From assembly GCA_030064795.1 (NCBI GenBank), contig JASJEI010000208.1, positions 1 through 17,086 on the forward strand: DNA of 17,086 bases. Reading direction: 5' to 3'. Of the stretch, positions 6,202 through 13,828 are shown piece after piece (within the stretch, counting starts at the first letter, position 1; every line of letters begins with the position of its first letter). The position numbers and the translations under genes were made by a program. The notes under the pieces were generated by a model that saw only the letters and a program-made list of their open reading frames with translations, had not been told where the DNA came from and did not search any database. The stretch comes from Pleurocapsa sp. MO_226.B13. GTDB lineage: Bacteria > Cyanobacteriota > Cyanobacteriia > Cyanobacteriales > Xenococcaceae.

Positions 6202-7704
6202 TTAATTTTCCCACCATTTGACAGCTAAAGAGCTTATTTGTTCCAATTCGGTAGCAGAAATTTTCTGGAGATGACTCAAAACTAAATTCATTCTACCTAG
6301 CGATCGCAACATATCTTGATGACGAATTAAAAAATCCCAGTAAAAGAAATTAAAAGGACAGGCAGACTCGCCAGTGCGATCGCGTCTGTTATATTTACAA
6401 CCGCTACAATAATTGCTCATTTTATTGATGTAATTAGCCGAAGCAGCATAGGGTTTAGAGGCGAGTATTCCCCCATCGGCAAATTGTCCCATACCAATTA
6501 CATTCGTCTGCATTACCCAGTCGTAGGCATCGATAAAGGCACTATGAAACCAGGATTCGATCTCTTGGGGAGAAACACCCGCAATCAGAGCAAAGTTACT
6601 CAAGACCATTAGTCTTTGGATATGATGACCGTAGCCAGTCTCTTCTACCTGAGTCAGTGTTTGACGCAAACAGTTCATTTCGGTTTTGCTAGCGTCCCAG
6701 TAAAATTCTGGTAAAGGTCGATCGTGAGCGAACCAATTATTTTGGCTATAGTTTTCATCCTGAAGATAATAGATTCCGTGCATATATTCCCGCCATCCCA
6801 TTACCTGACGAATAAAACCTTCGACAGTATTTAGAGGTAATTCTTGTTGGTAATATGCGGTTTCTATGGCATCGATTACTTCGATTGGTTCGAGTAAACC
6901 TAGATTGAGATAAGGAGAAATTAAACCATGCCACATAGTATATTCTCCCGTAATCATGGCATCTTGATAGGTGCCAAACTGAGGCAAAGATTCGCTGATA
7001 AAATGAGCCAATATTTCTAGAGCTTGTTGTCTAGTTACTCCCCAATTAAAGGGTTCAATTTTGCCATAGTTAGAGAAGTTTTCTTGTTTAATCCAGTCAA
7101 TTACCTCTCTGGTAATCCTATCAGGTTCAAAAGTCAAAGGTGCAGGAGTTTGAAGCTCTTTTTTTGGTGGTTTGCGGTTCTCTTTGTCGTAATTCCACTT
7201 ACCACCCACAGGTCGATCGCCAGCCATTAAGATCTGGAATTTTTTTCTACCTTCTCGATAAAAATCTTCCAACAATAATCTTTTGCGAGGCTTTGCCCAG
7301 TCAATAAATTCATCTAGACTCCACAAAAAATGATTGTCTGGCAAAAAAGTTAGCTTGCAGTCCAAATCTAAACCTTGAATTAATTTAGCAAAAGGGCGAT
7401 CGCAGGGACTAGTTAGCTGTAACTCAGTAATCTGATTGACTTTAAGCCAATCTTGCAGGGGGGTAACAAAATCCTGGGCTATTTTATATGTTACCTGCCA
7501 ACCATCCTGCTTCAATTCTTCGGCAAAATGACGCATTGCCGACCAGACTAAGACCAGCTTTTGCCGATGGTAAGGGCGTTGTCTGGCATAGTTACTAGAT
7601 TCAATCAGAATAACAGGAGTTTGGTGTTTGTTGTCCTGATTATTTTTTAAGCTTAGTTGATTTTTGGTCAGGCGATCGCCCAAAATCCAGATGCCAATAG
7701 TCAT
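6202..7704 (-). CDS. FeS-containing (6-4) photolyase / CryPro-type protein
   Basis: 500 residues, close to the 507 of Agrobacterium PhrB, the type member of the FeS-BCP photolyases that repair (6-4) photoproducts with blue light. Seen: an N-terminal alpha/beta domain starting MTIGIWILGDRL; a helical FAD domain with GEYTMWHGLISPYLNLGLL near 253-271, FIRQVMGWREYMHG near 297-310, and TGYGHHIQRLM near 356-366 with the paired His of this family; and QTNVIGMGQFADGG near 399-412. Four cysteines at 345, 433, 436 and 449 (NYCSGCKYNRRDRTGESACPF) match the iron-sulfur ligands. It needs FAD, usually a second antenna chromophore, and the cluster. Start ATG 7704 has a weak ribosome binding site. It is divergent from nrtP. 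A cyanobacterial photoreceptor role (CryB/CryPro) is also possible. Confidence 0.93.
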   Translation of the reverse strand: MTIGIWILGDRLTKNQLSLKNNQDNKHQTPVILIESSNYARQRPYHRQKLVLVWSAMRHFAEELKQDGWQVTYKIAQDFVTPLQDWLKVNQITELQLTSPCDRPFAKLIQGLDLDCKLTFLPDNHFLWSLDEFIDWAKPRKRLLLEDFYREGRKKFQILMAGDRPVGGKWNYDKENRKPPKKELQTPAPLTFEPDRITREVIDWIKQENFSNYGKIEPFNWGVTRQQALEILAHFISESLPQFGTYQDAMITGEYTMWHGLISPYLNLGLLEPIEVIDAIETAYYQQELPLNTVEGFIRQVMGWREYMHGIYYLQDENYSQNNWFAHDRPLPEFYWDASKTEMNCLRQTLTQVEETGYGHHIQRLMVLSNFALIAGVSPQEIESWFHSAFIDAYDWVMQTNVIGMGQFADGGILASKPYAASANYINKMSNYCSGCKYNRRDRTGESACPFNFFYWDFLIRHQDMLRSLGRMNLVLSHLQKISATELEQISSLAVKWWEN

Positions 7705-7868
7705 GTATTCGTTTTAGTTGAGTGATAAAAATTGAGTGTTCTTGTTGCCCAAGCGGTTATTTCACTAGTTAATCTAACGCTAAAGCTAGTCGATCGCAGG
7801 GTAATTAAAAAGCGATCGCTACCGCGAAATTAGTTTTTCAGAATTAAATGCAATATAAGTATTCTGCA

Positions 7869-7885
7869 TATGTAAAAAATACATA
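7869..7885. promoter_or_regulatory. Dyad with LysR-type T-N11-A geometry
   Basis: TATGT, seven bases, ACATA: a perfect dyad that contains T-N11-A, the minimal pattern of LysR-family regulators. It is 25 bp upstream of the NtcA site. Cyanobacterial nitrate genes are often co-activated by the LysR-type NtcB, so a site here would fit. AT-rich DNA gives such dyads by chance, and it does not carry the TGCA-based motif I recall for NtcB. Confidence 0.25.
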
Positions 7886-7910
7886 AAAAGGGGGCGATCG
7901 GGCAATTTCT

Positions 7911-7951
7911 GTAACGAAATATACGATAAATCATTTTTCTAAATGTAATTA
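7911..7951 (+). promoter_or_regulatory. NtcA-activated promoter of nrtP
   Basis: An exact NtcA site GTA-N8-TAC (GTAACGAAATATAC, 7911-7924) is followed after 21 bp by TAATTA (7946-7951). This is the layout of class II NtcA promoters, in which the site replaces the -35 box. A start near 7958 gives a leader of about 215 bases before nrtP. NtcA activates such genes when 2-oxoglutarate signals nitrogen shortage. The site is symmetric, so an effect on the divergent photolyase gene cannot be excluded. Confidence 0.65.
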
Positions 7952-8172
7952 TGACCTCAAGATAAACGCAGATTAAGAAACATATGCAATGTGTTCCCAA
8001 AAAGCGCTTGTCTTCGGAGACAAATAGTCTAGGTAACAACTATCACTTACCTAAATAGGCAATTTTAAAAGTAAAAAATAGATTCTTGTAGTTGTTAAGT
8101 GTTTTGGCACGAAGGTCTCTAAATTTAAGTTTTAAGCAATAGTAATTTTTGACACGAAAGGAAGGTAATTAA

Positions 8173-9723
8173 ATGCTCGGAGAAATGTGGCAATTTAGGG
8201 GCAGGTATAAAATCCTGCACATTACTTGGTTTGCATTCTTTTTATCATTTGTAGTCTGGTTCAATCTGCCCCCCTTGGCTACTACTGTAAAAGCGGATTT
8301 GGGTTTGACCGCAGAGCAAATTAAAACCGTGGCGATCTGTAACGTAGCTCTAACCGTTCCCGCACGGATCATTATCGGGATGTTGCTAGATAAGTTTGGT
8401 CCTAGACTGACTTATTCTTTACTTTTAATGTATGCAGCAATTCCCTGTATCATGTTTGCCTCGGCGCAAAACTTTAGTCAGCTAGTAATTTCTCGCCTAT
8501 TGATGGGTATTGTAGGTGCGGGTTTTGTAATTGGGATTCGCATGGTTGCAGAGTGGTTTCCACCCAAAGAGATTGGTTTAGCCGAAGGTATATATGGCGG
8601 TTGGGGTAACTTTGGTTCTGCTTTTTCCGCGTTTACTCTAGCTATTGTGGCTGGTTGGTTGTCTTTTGGTGCGCCTGGATCTGAACTTAATTGGCGTGCT
8701 GCGATCGCTCTTACAGGAATTTTTGCTGCTCTCTACGGTATCTTCTATCTATTTAATGCCAAGGATACTCCTCCTGGTAAAGCCTATCGTCGTCCCAGAA
8801 GCGCGAGAGGTTTAGAAGTTACAACTCAAAAAGACTTCTGGTTCTTGATGCTGATGAATGTGCCTTTAAGTGCAATTCTAGGTCTGGTGGCTTGGCGTTT
8901 AATGAAGTTAGGCTTGTACGAACGGGGTACAATGTACGTCATCTGGCTGGCTTTACTCGGTTTATATCTCTTCCAAGCTTACAATTGCTGGGCTGTTAAC
9001 AAAGACTTGTTGGCTGGCAGAAAGCGTTATCCCCCCGAAGACCGCTACGATTTTTCTCAGGTAGCTATTCTAGAGCTTACTTATATTGTTAACTTCGGTT
9101 CAGAGCTTGCGGTAGTGTCAATGCTTCCTGCTTTCTTTGAAGGAACGTTTAGTCTTTCCAAAGCTGCTGCTGGTATGATTGCTGCTAGTTATGCGTTCAT
9201 GAACTTAGCTGCTCGTCCTGGTGGTGGTTTAATTTCCGATAAATTGGGTAGTCGTAGAATAACTATGGCCGTACTAACTGGCTGTATGGGTATTGGTTAC
9301 CTAGTCTTCAGTCAGGTCAACAGTGGCTGGTTTTTACCGGCTGCGGTGTTGTTAATTATGTGTTGCTCTTTCTTCGTACAGGCTGGTGAAGGTTCTACAT
9401 TCTCGATCGTACCTTTGGTCAAACGTCGCGTTACAGGACAGATTGCAGGTAACGTCGGTGCTTATGGTAACGTTGGTGCGGTATTATACTTGAACATCTT
9501 CAGTCTGTTACCTGGTTGGTTAGGTGGTGGTCCAGATCCCTCTCCTGCTATTGAAGCAGCAGCAAATGCTCGTTTCTTCCAAATCATGGGTGTGGCAGCG
9601 TTGATTGTTTCCGCATTGTGCTTTGTGGTACTCAAAGAGCCTAAAGGTTCATTTGCCGAAGCACACCAAGGTGAAGAGGAGAGTGTTCCCAATCGACCAG
9701 TACTAGAAACAGAAAATATTTAA
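8173..9723 (+). CDS. nrtP: Nitrate/nitrite permease NrtP (major facilitator superfamily)
   Basis: 516 residues with about 12 hydrophobic segments; inner membrane importer of nitrate and nitrite. Family marks: first membrane segment near 18-38; Arg 65 (LTVPARIIIGMLLDKFGPR) and Arg 348 (NLAARPGGGLISDKLGSRR), equivalent to the substrate-binding arginine pair of NarK/NrtA transporters; and the glycine-rich nitrate signatures GGWGNFGS (142-149) and GNVGAYGNVGAV (about 429-440). Length and sequence fit the NrtP/NapA permeases that some cyanobacteria use instead of the NrtABCD ABC system. ATG 8173 follows AAGGAAGG at good spacing. It heads the nitrate cluster under an NtcA promoter and ends at a strong terminator, so narB is mostly transcribed from its own promoter. 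Confidence 0.96.
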   Translation: MLGEMWQFRGRYKILHITWFAFFLSFVVWFNLPPLATTVKADLGLTAEQIKTVAICNVALTVPARIIIGMLLDKFGPRLTYSLLLMYAAIPCIMFASAQNFSQLVISRLLMGIVGAGFVIGIRMVAEWFPPKEIGLAEGIYGGWGNFGSAFSAFTLAIVAGWLSFGAPGSELNWRAAIALTGIFAALYGIFYLFNAKDTPPGKAYRRPRSARGLEVTTQKDFWFLMLMNVPLSAILGLVAWRLMKLGLYERGTMYVIWLALLGLYLFQAYNCWAVNKDLLAGRKRYPPEDRYDFSQVAILELTYIVNFGSELAVVSMLPAFFEGTFSLSKAAAGMIAASYAFMNLAARPGGGLISDKLGSRRITMAVLTGCMGIGYLVFSQVNSGWFLPAAVLLIMCCSFFVQAGEGSTFSIVPLVKRRVTGQIAGNVGAYGNVGAVLYLNIFSLLPGWLGGGPDPSPAIEAAANARFFQIMGVAALIVSALCFVVLKEPKGSFAEAHQGEEESVPNRPVLETENI

Positions 9724-9756
9724 TGTCTAGTTTTTAATTTTCGTCTACACTTTTCT

Positions 9757-9800
9757 AGTGCTGAGAACATTGCAATGTTTTTTCAGCACTTTTTGTTTTA
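9757..9800 (+). terminator. Strong rho-independent terminator after nrtP
   Basis: Stem AGTGCTGA / TCAGCACT (9757-9764 with 9783-9790) with further pairing inside (AACAT / ATGTT around TGCA), then TTTTGTTTT. It lies 33 bases after the nrtP stop and separates nrtP from narB transcriptionally, at least in part. Confidence 0.85.
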
Positions 9801-9926
9801 ACTAAAAGTATTAGTCGTTAGTGGCTATCGATTATTTTCTACTTCAACTCCAGAACAATAAAAGACAAAAAGCTTATGAATCCAGGGTTTGCGTTCTTAA
9901 TGATATCTAAAGAAAAGCTTAACTTA

Positions 9927-9969
9927 GTATTATCGATAACAACAATGCAAACTAGCCCAACGATATAAC
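9927..9969 (+). promoter_or_regulatory. Possible NtcA-dependent promoter of narB
   Basis: GTATTATCGATAAC (9927-9940) is an NtcA site with one mismatch (AAC for TAC). After 23 bp comes TATAAC (9964-9969). The layout matches class II NtcA promoters and would give a leader of about 60 bases. The rest of the 311 bp spacer holds the nrtP terminator and AT-rich DNA without other clear signals. Confidence 0.4.
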
Positions 9970-10034
9970 CTAGATAGAAAAATAATTATAAATAAATTTT
10001 TTTATCAACAAACATTTAATTAGGAGAGAAAAAA

Positions 10035-12392
10035 GTGAGCGAACCAATCAAAACTCTATGTCCTTATTGCGGAGTTGGCTGTGGTCTAGAAGTTTTGCCC
10101 CCCGCCCAACCAGGAAAAGCTACCAATAGAGATAGTCAGGGGAATCCGCTTTGGTCGGTTCGTGGCGATCGCTCTCATCCCTCCAGTAAAGGTAAAGTAT
10201 GTATTAAAGGCGGTACAGTTGCCGAATCTTTGGATAAAGACCGTCTTAAGTATCCGATGATGCGAGATTCTTTAAATGAGGAATTTCGTCGTGTTAGTTG
10301 GGAGGAAGCTTTAGATAAAATTACCAACCGCATCCGTGAGGTTAAAGCTACTCAAGGGTCAGAAGCTATCTGTATGTACGGTTCGGGGCAGTTCCAAACC
10401 GAAGACTATTATATTGCTCAAAAACTACTCAAGGGTTGTTTGGGGACAAATAATTTTGATGCTAATTCTCGTCTCTGTATGTCTTCGGCAGTAGCAGGAT
10501 ATATTCAAAGTTTTGGTTCTGATGGTCCCCCTGCTTGCTACGACGATTTAGAATTAACCGACTGTGCTTTTTTAATTGGAACTAACACCGCCGAGTGTCA
10601 CCCTATTGTTTATAACCGCTTGCGGATGCACCACAAAAAAAACCGTAAGGTAAAAATGATTGTTGTCGATCCTCGCGAAACTAAAACCGCCAAGGATGCA
10701 GACTTGCACTTGGCGATTAAGCCAGGGACAGATATGGATCTGCTCAATGGTATTGCTCATCTGTTGCTACGTTGGGGCGAGCTTGATACCTTTTTTATCG
10801 ATGAATGTACCCAAGGTTTTGCTAATTTTGCCCAAGTAATTCAACAGTATCCCCCAGAATTAGTCGCCCGTCGCTGCGGTATTGCGATCGAACAGTTAGA
10901 ACAGGCTGCTCGTTATTGGGCAGAATCAGAAAAGGTCTTATCTCTATGGTCGATGGGAGTCAATCAATCCTCCCAAGGAACGGCAAAAGTCCGCACTATT
11001 ATTAATTTGCACCTGATGACAGGAAACATTGGCAAACCAGGGGCGGGTCCTTTTTCCTTGACAGGACAGCCTAACGCTATGGGAGGTAGAGAAGCAGGGG
11101 GGCTAGCTCATATTATTCCTGGTTATCGAGTTATCCAAAATCCCCAACATCGGGCAGAGTTAGAAGAAGCCTGGAAATTGCCCCCAGGTAGTATTAATCC
11201 CCTTCCAGGTAGAGATGCTTGGAGTATGATTACTGGTTTGGAAACAGGAGATGTAGGAGTTTTGTGGGTGGCAGCGACTAATCCTGCGGTGAGTATGCCC
11301 GATCTAGTCAGAACCAAAAAAGCCCTGTTGCGATCGCCTTTTACGATCGTCCAAGATGCTTACTATCCTATGGAAACTGCTAGTTTTGCTCATGTAGTCT
11401 TACCCGCAGCCCAGTGGGGAGAAAAAACAGGCACGATGACTAATTCCGAACGGGTTGTTACTCTCTGTCCTCAGTTTCGCCAAGCTCCAGGAGAAGCTAG
11501 AGCAGATTGGGAAATTTTTGCCGAAGTTGGTCGGCGTTTGGGTTTTACCAAAGAATTTGATTTTGCTAATTCTGCACAGGTTTATCAAGAATTTGTCAAC
11601 TTAACTCAAGGTCGTCCCTGCGATATGAGTGGTCTGAGTCATGGTAGATTGCGTCAACAAGGCCCGATACAGTGGCCCTGCCCTTTGGAAACTCTGAGCG
11701 AAGAAAATATAGAGCTGGCTTTAGCCTGTAATACCGATAAAAATCTTACTCAAGAGAACCAACAAGCCCAAGGTTTATTCTCCAACCTGTTTAGAAGCAA
11801 AGAAGAAACTCCTGTAGCCAAAAGACTTTATACCGATGGTAGATTTAATACTCCCGATGGACGGGCGAGATTTTCGGCATTTCATTCTCAAGGACTGGCC
11901 GAACCTGCCGATGCTGACTATCCCTTCGTTTTAACCGTAGGTCGTCTTTACGAACATTGGCACACCATGACTCGTACGGGAAGAATCGAAAAAATCATCA
12001 AAAAACAACCCCAACCCTTTCTCGAAATTCATCCCAAAGATGCAGACAAATTGGGTATAGAACCAGAAATGATGGTAGAAGTGCGATCGCGTCGAGGCAG
12101 GGGACGTTTTGCTGCCAGAGTCACCAAGGCGATCGCTCCTGGAACGGTTTTTGTGCCGATGCACTGGGGAGCATTATGGACGGACAACGGAGAAGCTAAC
12201 TTGCTGACTCATCCCGAAGCCTGTCCGATTTCCCTCCAACCAGAATTAAAAGCCTGTGCGGTAAATTTAACACCAGTAAAGATTAATGACTGGACAACTG
12301 AAGACAGATTTCAGAATCAACCTTTGGATAACAGGAGCAAAGTCGAACAGAAAAACACCGTAGAAGAAGTAGTCACTGGTAAATACACTTAA
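10035..12392 (+). CDS. narB: Ferredoxin-dependent assimilatory nitrate reductase NarB
   Basis: Reduces nitrate to nitrite with electrons from ferredoxin; cytoplasmic molybdopterin enzyme with one [4Fe-4S] cluster. Cluster ligands: Cys 9, 12, 16 and 56 (CPYCGVGC and GKVCIKGG). Probable molybdenum ligand Cys 148 ([10 protein letters not shown]). Other MGD-enzyme marks are [48 protein letters not shown] and a C-terminal molydopterin-dinucleotide-binding domain (about 640-745, from [13 protein letters not shown]). At 785 residues it is longer than the roughly 715-740 I expect. The extra length is mainly a polar insert near 565-605 and a tail after about 750. Start is GTG 10035 with TAGGAGAG nearby. 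It depends on NarM, encoded downstream, and on nrtP upstream for substrate. Confidence 0.97.
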   Translation: MSEPIKTLCPYCGVGCGLEVLPPAQPGKATNRDSQGNPLWSVRGDRSHPSSKGKVCIKGGTVAESLDKDRLKYPMMRDSLNEEFRRVSWEEALDKITNRIREVKATQGSEAICMYGSGQFQTEDYYIAQKLLKGCLGTNNFDANSRLCMSSAVAGYIQSFGSDGPPACYDDLELTDCAFLIGTNTAECHPIVYNRLRMHHKKNRKVKMIVVDPRETKTAKDADLHLAIKPGTDMDLLNGIAHLLLRWGELDTFFIDECTQGFANFAQVIQQYPPELVARRCGIAIEQLEQAARYWAESEKVLSLWSMGVNQSSQGTAKVRTIINLHLMTGNIGKPGAGPFSLTGQPNAMGGREAGGLAHIIPGYRVIQNPQHRAELEEAWKLPPGSINPLPGRDAWSMITGLETGDVGVLWVAATNPAVSMPDLVRTKKALLRSPFTIVQDAYYPMETASFAHVVLPAAQWGEKTGTMTNSERVVTLCPQFRQAPGEARADWEIFAEVGRRLGFTKEFDFANSAQVYQEFVNLTQGRPCDMSGLSHGRLRQQGPIQWPCPLETLSEENIELALACNTDKNLTQENQQAQGLFSNLFRSKEETPVAKRLYTDGRFNTPDGRARFSAFHSQGLAEPADADYPFVLTVGRLYEHWHTMTRTGRIEKIIKKQPQPFLEIHPKDADKLGIEPEMMVEVRSRRGRGRFAARVTKAIAPGTVFVPMHWGALWTDNGEANLLTHPEACPISLQPELKACAVNLTPVKINDWTTEDRFQNQPLDNRSKVEQKNTVEEVVTGKYT

Positions 12393-12399
12393 CGCCAAC

Positions 12400-12816
12400 T
12401 TAAGCAAGCAACTTGCTAAAAGATTCCTCTGATAATTCTAAGTTATTAATGGTTTCTTTCAATGTGGTTTTAAAGCGATCGAGATCCGAACCATAACCCG
12501 ACAGCATCGCTGCTTGCTCGACTCCAGCAGAAGCATTGGCCCTGGCACAATTAACTAGCTCCTCCCCTTTGAGGACATCCTCTCCAGAGAGAATCTTCCG
12601 TCTGGAATCACCCCAAAAAGCACTAAGGGTACAAATTTGCTTGTCTCCTTGGTTTTGGATCGACCAACGATACATCACTTTTTGCGGATCTACCCTCACC
12701 TCAATTAATTTTGCCCCCATATAATATTGCATTTGGCTTAGGGTTTGCTGTCTGACTTCCAGGGGATCGTTCTTATTTACAGTGCGCTCTAAATGAGCTT
12801 GAGTAGGTTTAGACAT
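12400..12816 (-). CDS. Unknown 138-residue protein convergent to narB
   Basis: I do not recognise this protein. It is soluble, with a polar helical N-terminus (QAHLERTVNKNDPLEVRQQTLSQMQYYMGAKL), a central part with alternating hydrophobics suggesting beta strands (IEVRVDPQKVMYRWSIQN, then ICTLSAFWGDSRRK), and a helical C-terminus (LDRFKTTLKETINNLELSEESFSKLL). Two cysteines are present, with no metal or nucleotide motif. Codon use looks like that of its neighbours. It starts at ATG 12816 without a clear Shine-Dalgarno sequence, and its stop is 7 bases from the narB stop on the opposite strand. Position between narB and narM could mean a link to nitrate metabolism, but opposite orientation makes this weak. 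Confidence 0.75.
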   Translation of the reverse strand: MSKPTQAHLERTVNKNDPLEVRQQTLSQMQYYMGAKLIEVRVDPQKVMYRWSIQNQGDKQICTLSAFWGDSRRKILSGEDVLKGEELVNCARANASAGVEQAAMLSGYGSDLDRFKTTLKETINNLELSEESFSKLLA

Positions 12817-13152
12817 CTTATAAAAAGTTTTTTTATTTTTGCTTTATAGTTCTTGCTATTACAATTTTACTAGTATGTGGTGAACTACTCTTAGATCTAG
12901 CAAGCTCAAATTACAGTATTTTGCACGGCTAAGAACGTACATCGGGCAATTCAACAAGGCGATTAGAGATGCGCGTGCGACGCGGAAGCGCAACGCAAGT
13001 CCTTTGGACTCAGCTAGTCCTTTAGGGAACCCCGCGCCTCTCTCACCTTAAATTTGTTCAATTTGCAGATAAATGAATCTGCGTTCATCTGTGGACGCTA
13101 TTCTAATATAAAGTTCGATGGCATCAGCATCGATCGAGATCTCCAATAAACT
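12817..13152. other. Spacer between unknown gene and narM
   Basis: 336 bp. It contains the upstream region of the minus-strand gene, the repeat at 12965-13043, an AATCTGCGTTCATCTGTGG motif near 13077-13095 of a type often dispersed in cyanobacterial spacers, and an AT-rich TAATATAAA near 13105 that could serve as a -10 box for narM. I find no GTA-N8-TAC site here. Confidence 0.5.
12965..13043. repeat. Intergenic palindromic repeat, GCTAGTCC family
   Basis: The ends AGAGATGCGCG (12965-12975) and CGCGCCTCTCT (13033-13043) pair with one mismatch. The core GCTAGTCCTTTAGGG (13013-13027) is identical over 15 bases to the one at 13636-13650. A partial copy AAGTCCTTTGGAC precedes it. Confidence 0.65.
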
Positions 13153-13602
13153 ATGTCTTATTTTCAATTTGAATCAGATTTTGTTGACTCTTTGCAATGC
13201 ATTCCAATGCAGGTCAGAATGAAACTAGACAACTGTGGCGTAAAACTCAAGCTAGTACATTGGAATAAATTCAGCCAGATACAACGCCAAACTTTGGTAG
13301 ATTTACCCTGCCAAACCGACGCAGAAGTTAAAGCTTACAAAGAGTATTTACAAAATTTAGTTATCGAAACAGCTGGTCAACCCGCCAAAGAATTAACCAT
13401 CGATCCCCATCCACCTTGGCTAAACGACGCAGCCATACCCGATGATGTCCAAACTAAAGCCCAAGAATGCCAAGTCGATATTTCTCTTCAGCAATGGTCA
13501 AATCTGACTCCTGCTCAACGTTTTGCCTTGATTAAACTCAGTCGCCCGAGTCACGAAAACAAAAACTTTATTCCAGCACTACAAGAGTTTGGAATTATAT
13601 GA
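13153..13602 (+). CDS. narM: Nitrate reductase associated protein NarM
   Basis: 149 residues, matching the cyanobacterial nitrate reductase associated family (Nitr_red_assoc). NarM is reported to be essential for producing active NarB and is thought to assist its maturation. Seen: FQFESDFVDSLQCIPMQVRMKLDNCGVKLKLVHW at the start, QIQRQTLVDLPC, and then a second similar half (PPWLNDAAIPDDVQTKAQECQVDISLQQWSNLTPAQRFALIKLSRPSHENKNFIPALQEFGI). The two halves share a pattern of helix, W, then QR-L, like an internal duplication. Soluble, no cofactor motif. ATG 13153 has only a weak upstream GAG. It lies on the narB strand, about 760 bases after the narB stop, with one opposite-strand gene between, so it must have its own promoter. 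Confidence 0.9.
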   Translation: MSYFQFESDFVDSLQCIPMQVRMKLDNCGVKLKLVHWNKFSQIQRQTLVDLPCQTDAEVKAYKEYLQNLVIETAGQPAKELTIDPHPPWLNDAAIPDDVQTKAQECQVDISLQQWSNLTPAQRFALIKLSRPSHENKNFIPALQEFGII

Positions 13603-13616
13603 ACTAACAACTGTAC

Positions 13617-13660
13617 GGGCGGTTCGCGACGCGAAGCTAGTCCTTTAGGGCGAACCGCCC
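13617..13660. repeat. Long hairpin repeat, GCTAGTCC family, after narM
   Basis: 10 bp perfect stem GGGCGGTTCG / CGAACCGCCC around the core GCGACGCGAAGCTAGTCC...GGG. The 10-mer ACTAACAACT occurs on both sides (13603-13612 and 13663-13672). This may be a target duplication or a part of the repeat unit, since a related 10-mer lies beside the 2639 repeat. It begins 15 bases after the narM stop and could also limit read-through into pnp, though no T tract follows. Confidence 0.75.
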
Positions 13661-13828
13661 CTACTAACAACTAAATATCTCGATCGCGTTTTTTTTCTTA
13701 AAATAACTTAAAAAATAGACACAAAACTCTAGTCCGATCTTCCCTGGGGATAAAGGTTTTAACAATAAAGATAGTGTTAGGATCTAGCCACGAGAAAAAG
13801 AAGCGAAAAAATAAGGACAATAAACTTA

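Larger units (their letters stand above)
7705..8172. other. Divergent control region between photolyase gene and nrtP
   Basis: 468 bp without a gene. It holds a HIP1 palindrome near 7812, a TATGT-N7-ACATA dyad (7869-7885), the NtcA-type promoter (7911-7951), a GATAAACGCAGATT motif near 7961 common in cyanobacterial spacers, a second NtcA-like sequence with one mismatch (GTA-N8-CAC, 8033-8046), and the nrtP ribosome binding site (AGGAAGG, about 8159-8165). Confidence 0.6.

Noticed and set aside
7830..8039. 69-codon minus-strand ORF upstream of nrtP
   Set aside because: It covers the NtcA promoter, is composed of AT-rich low-information residues, and lacks a ribosome binding site.
12403..12417. 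AGCAAG/CTTGCT hairpin as a terminator for narB or the convergent gene
   Set aside because: It falls within the final codons of the minus-strand gene and has no T tract on either side.
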